From NCBI GenBank assembly GCA_002430075.1, contig DJBN01000100.1:1191-6522 (forward strand): a stretch of DNA of 5,332 bases, written 5' to 3'. Origin of the DNA: Actinobacteria bacterium UBA5975. GTDB taxonomy: Bacteria; Actinomycetota; Actinomycetes; Nanopelagicales; Nanopelagicaceae. The stretch's first letter is position 1. Each line of letters begins with the position of its first letter. Below are positions 5,325 to 5,332 of the stretch, in pieces. The notes under the pieces are model-generated. The model did no database searches. It was given only the letters and a program-made list of their open reading frames with translations, and was not told the origin of the DNA. The position numbers were made by a program, and so were the translations under genes.

Positions 5325-5332
5325 GGTCAATG

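Noticed and set aside
1..5332. Mobile element, phage, CRISPR, toxin-antitoxin or defence system
   Set aside because: No transposase, integrase, spaced repeat array or nuclease-effector module is present. The single exonuclease is a housekeeping-type DEDDh protein in an ordinary chromosomal setting.

Overview
The window holds six protein genes and almost no non-coding DNA. Its core is a leftward (minus-strand) respiratory operon in the order ctaE-qcrC-qcrA-qcrB. It encodes subunit III of the aa3 cytochrome c oxidase followed by the three subunits of an actinobacterial cytochrome bcc complex (diheme QcrC, three-helix Tat-type Rieske QcrA, QcrB with PDFY motif and a long C-terminal tail). This gene order and the diheme cytochrome c subunit are hallmarks of Actinobacteria. 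Base composition, judged by eye, is moderate (mid-40s % GC) rather than the usual high GC, and the spacers are very short. My inference is a streamlined aquatic actinobacterium of the acI/Nanopelagicales type; I cannot confirm this without a database search.

Layout from left to right: 1-31 is a short tail downstream of qcrB with a 10-bp direct repeat, next to a stem-loop over the qcrB stop codon. qcrB (32-1624), qcrA (1621-2622), qcrC (2626-3456) and ctaE (3491-4123) are all on the minus strand and tightly packed (4-bp overlap, 3-bp gap, 34-bp gap). 4124-4277 is a divergent promoter region with three dyad-symmetric elements, one of them a Crp/GlxR-like GTGA-N6-TCAC. A single-domain, degenerate receiver protein (4278-4694) is read rightward. 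It collides tail-to-tail, with a 36-bp coding overlap, with a leftward DEDDh-type 3'-5' exonuclease (4659-5312), whose promoter lies at the right edge.

How it works together: QcrB and QcrA oxidise menaquinol. Electrons pass from the Rieske cluster and hemes b to the two hemes c of QcrC, then directly to the aa3 oxidase to which CtaE belongs, without a soluble cytochrome c. The other oxidase subunits (CtaC, CtaD, CtaF) are not in this window. The receiver gene shares its promoter region with this operon and is the least understood gene here. It, and the intergenic region it shares with ctaE, are the places most worth a second look. I found no mobile element, CRISPR array, tRNA or rRNA, and no clearly new multi-gene system.
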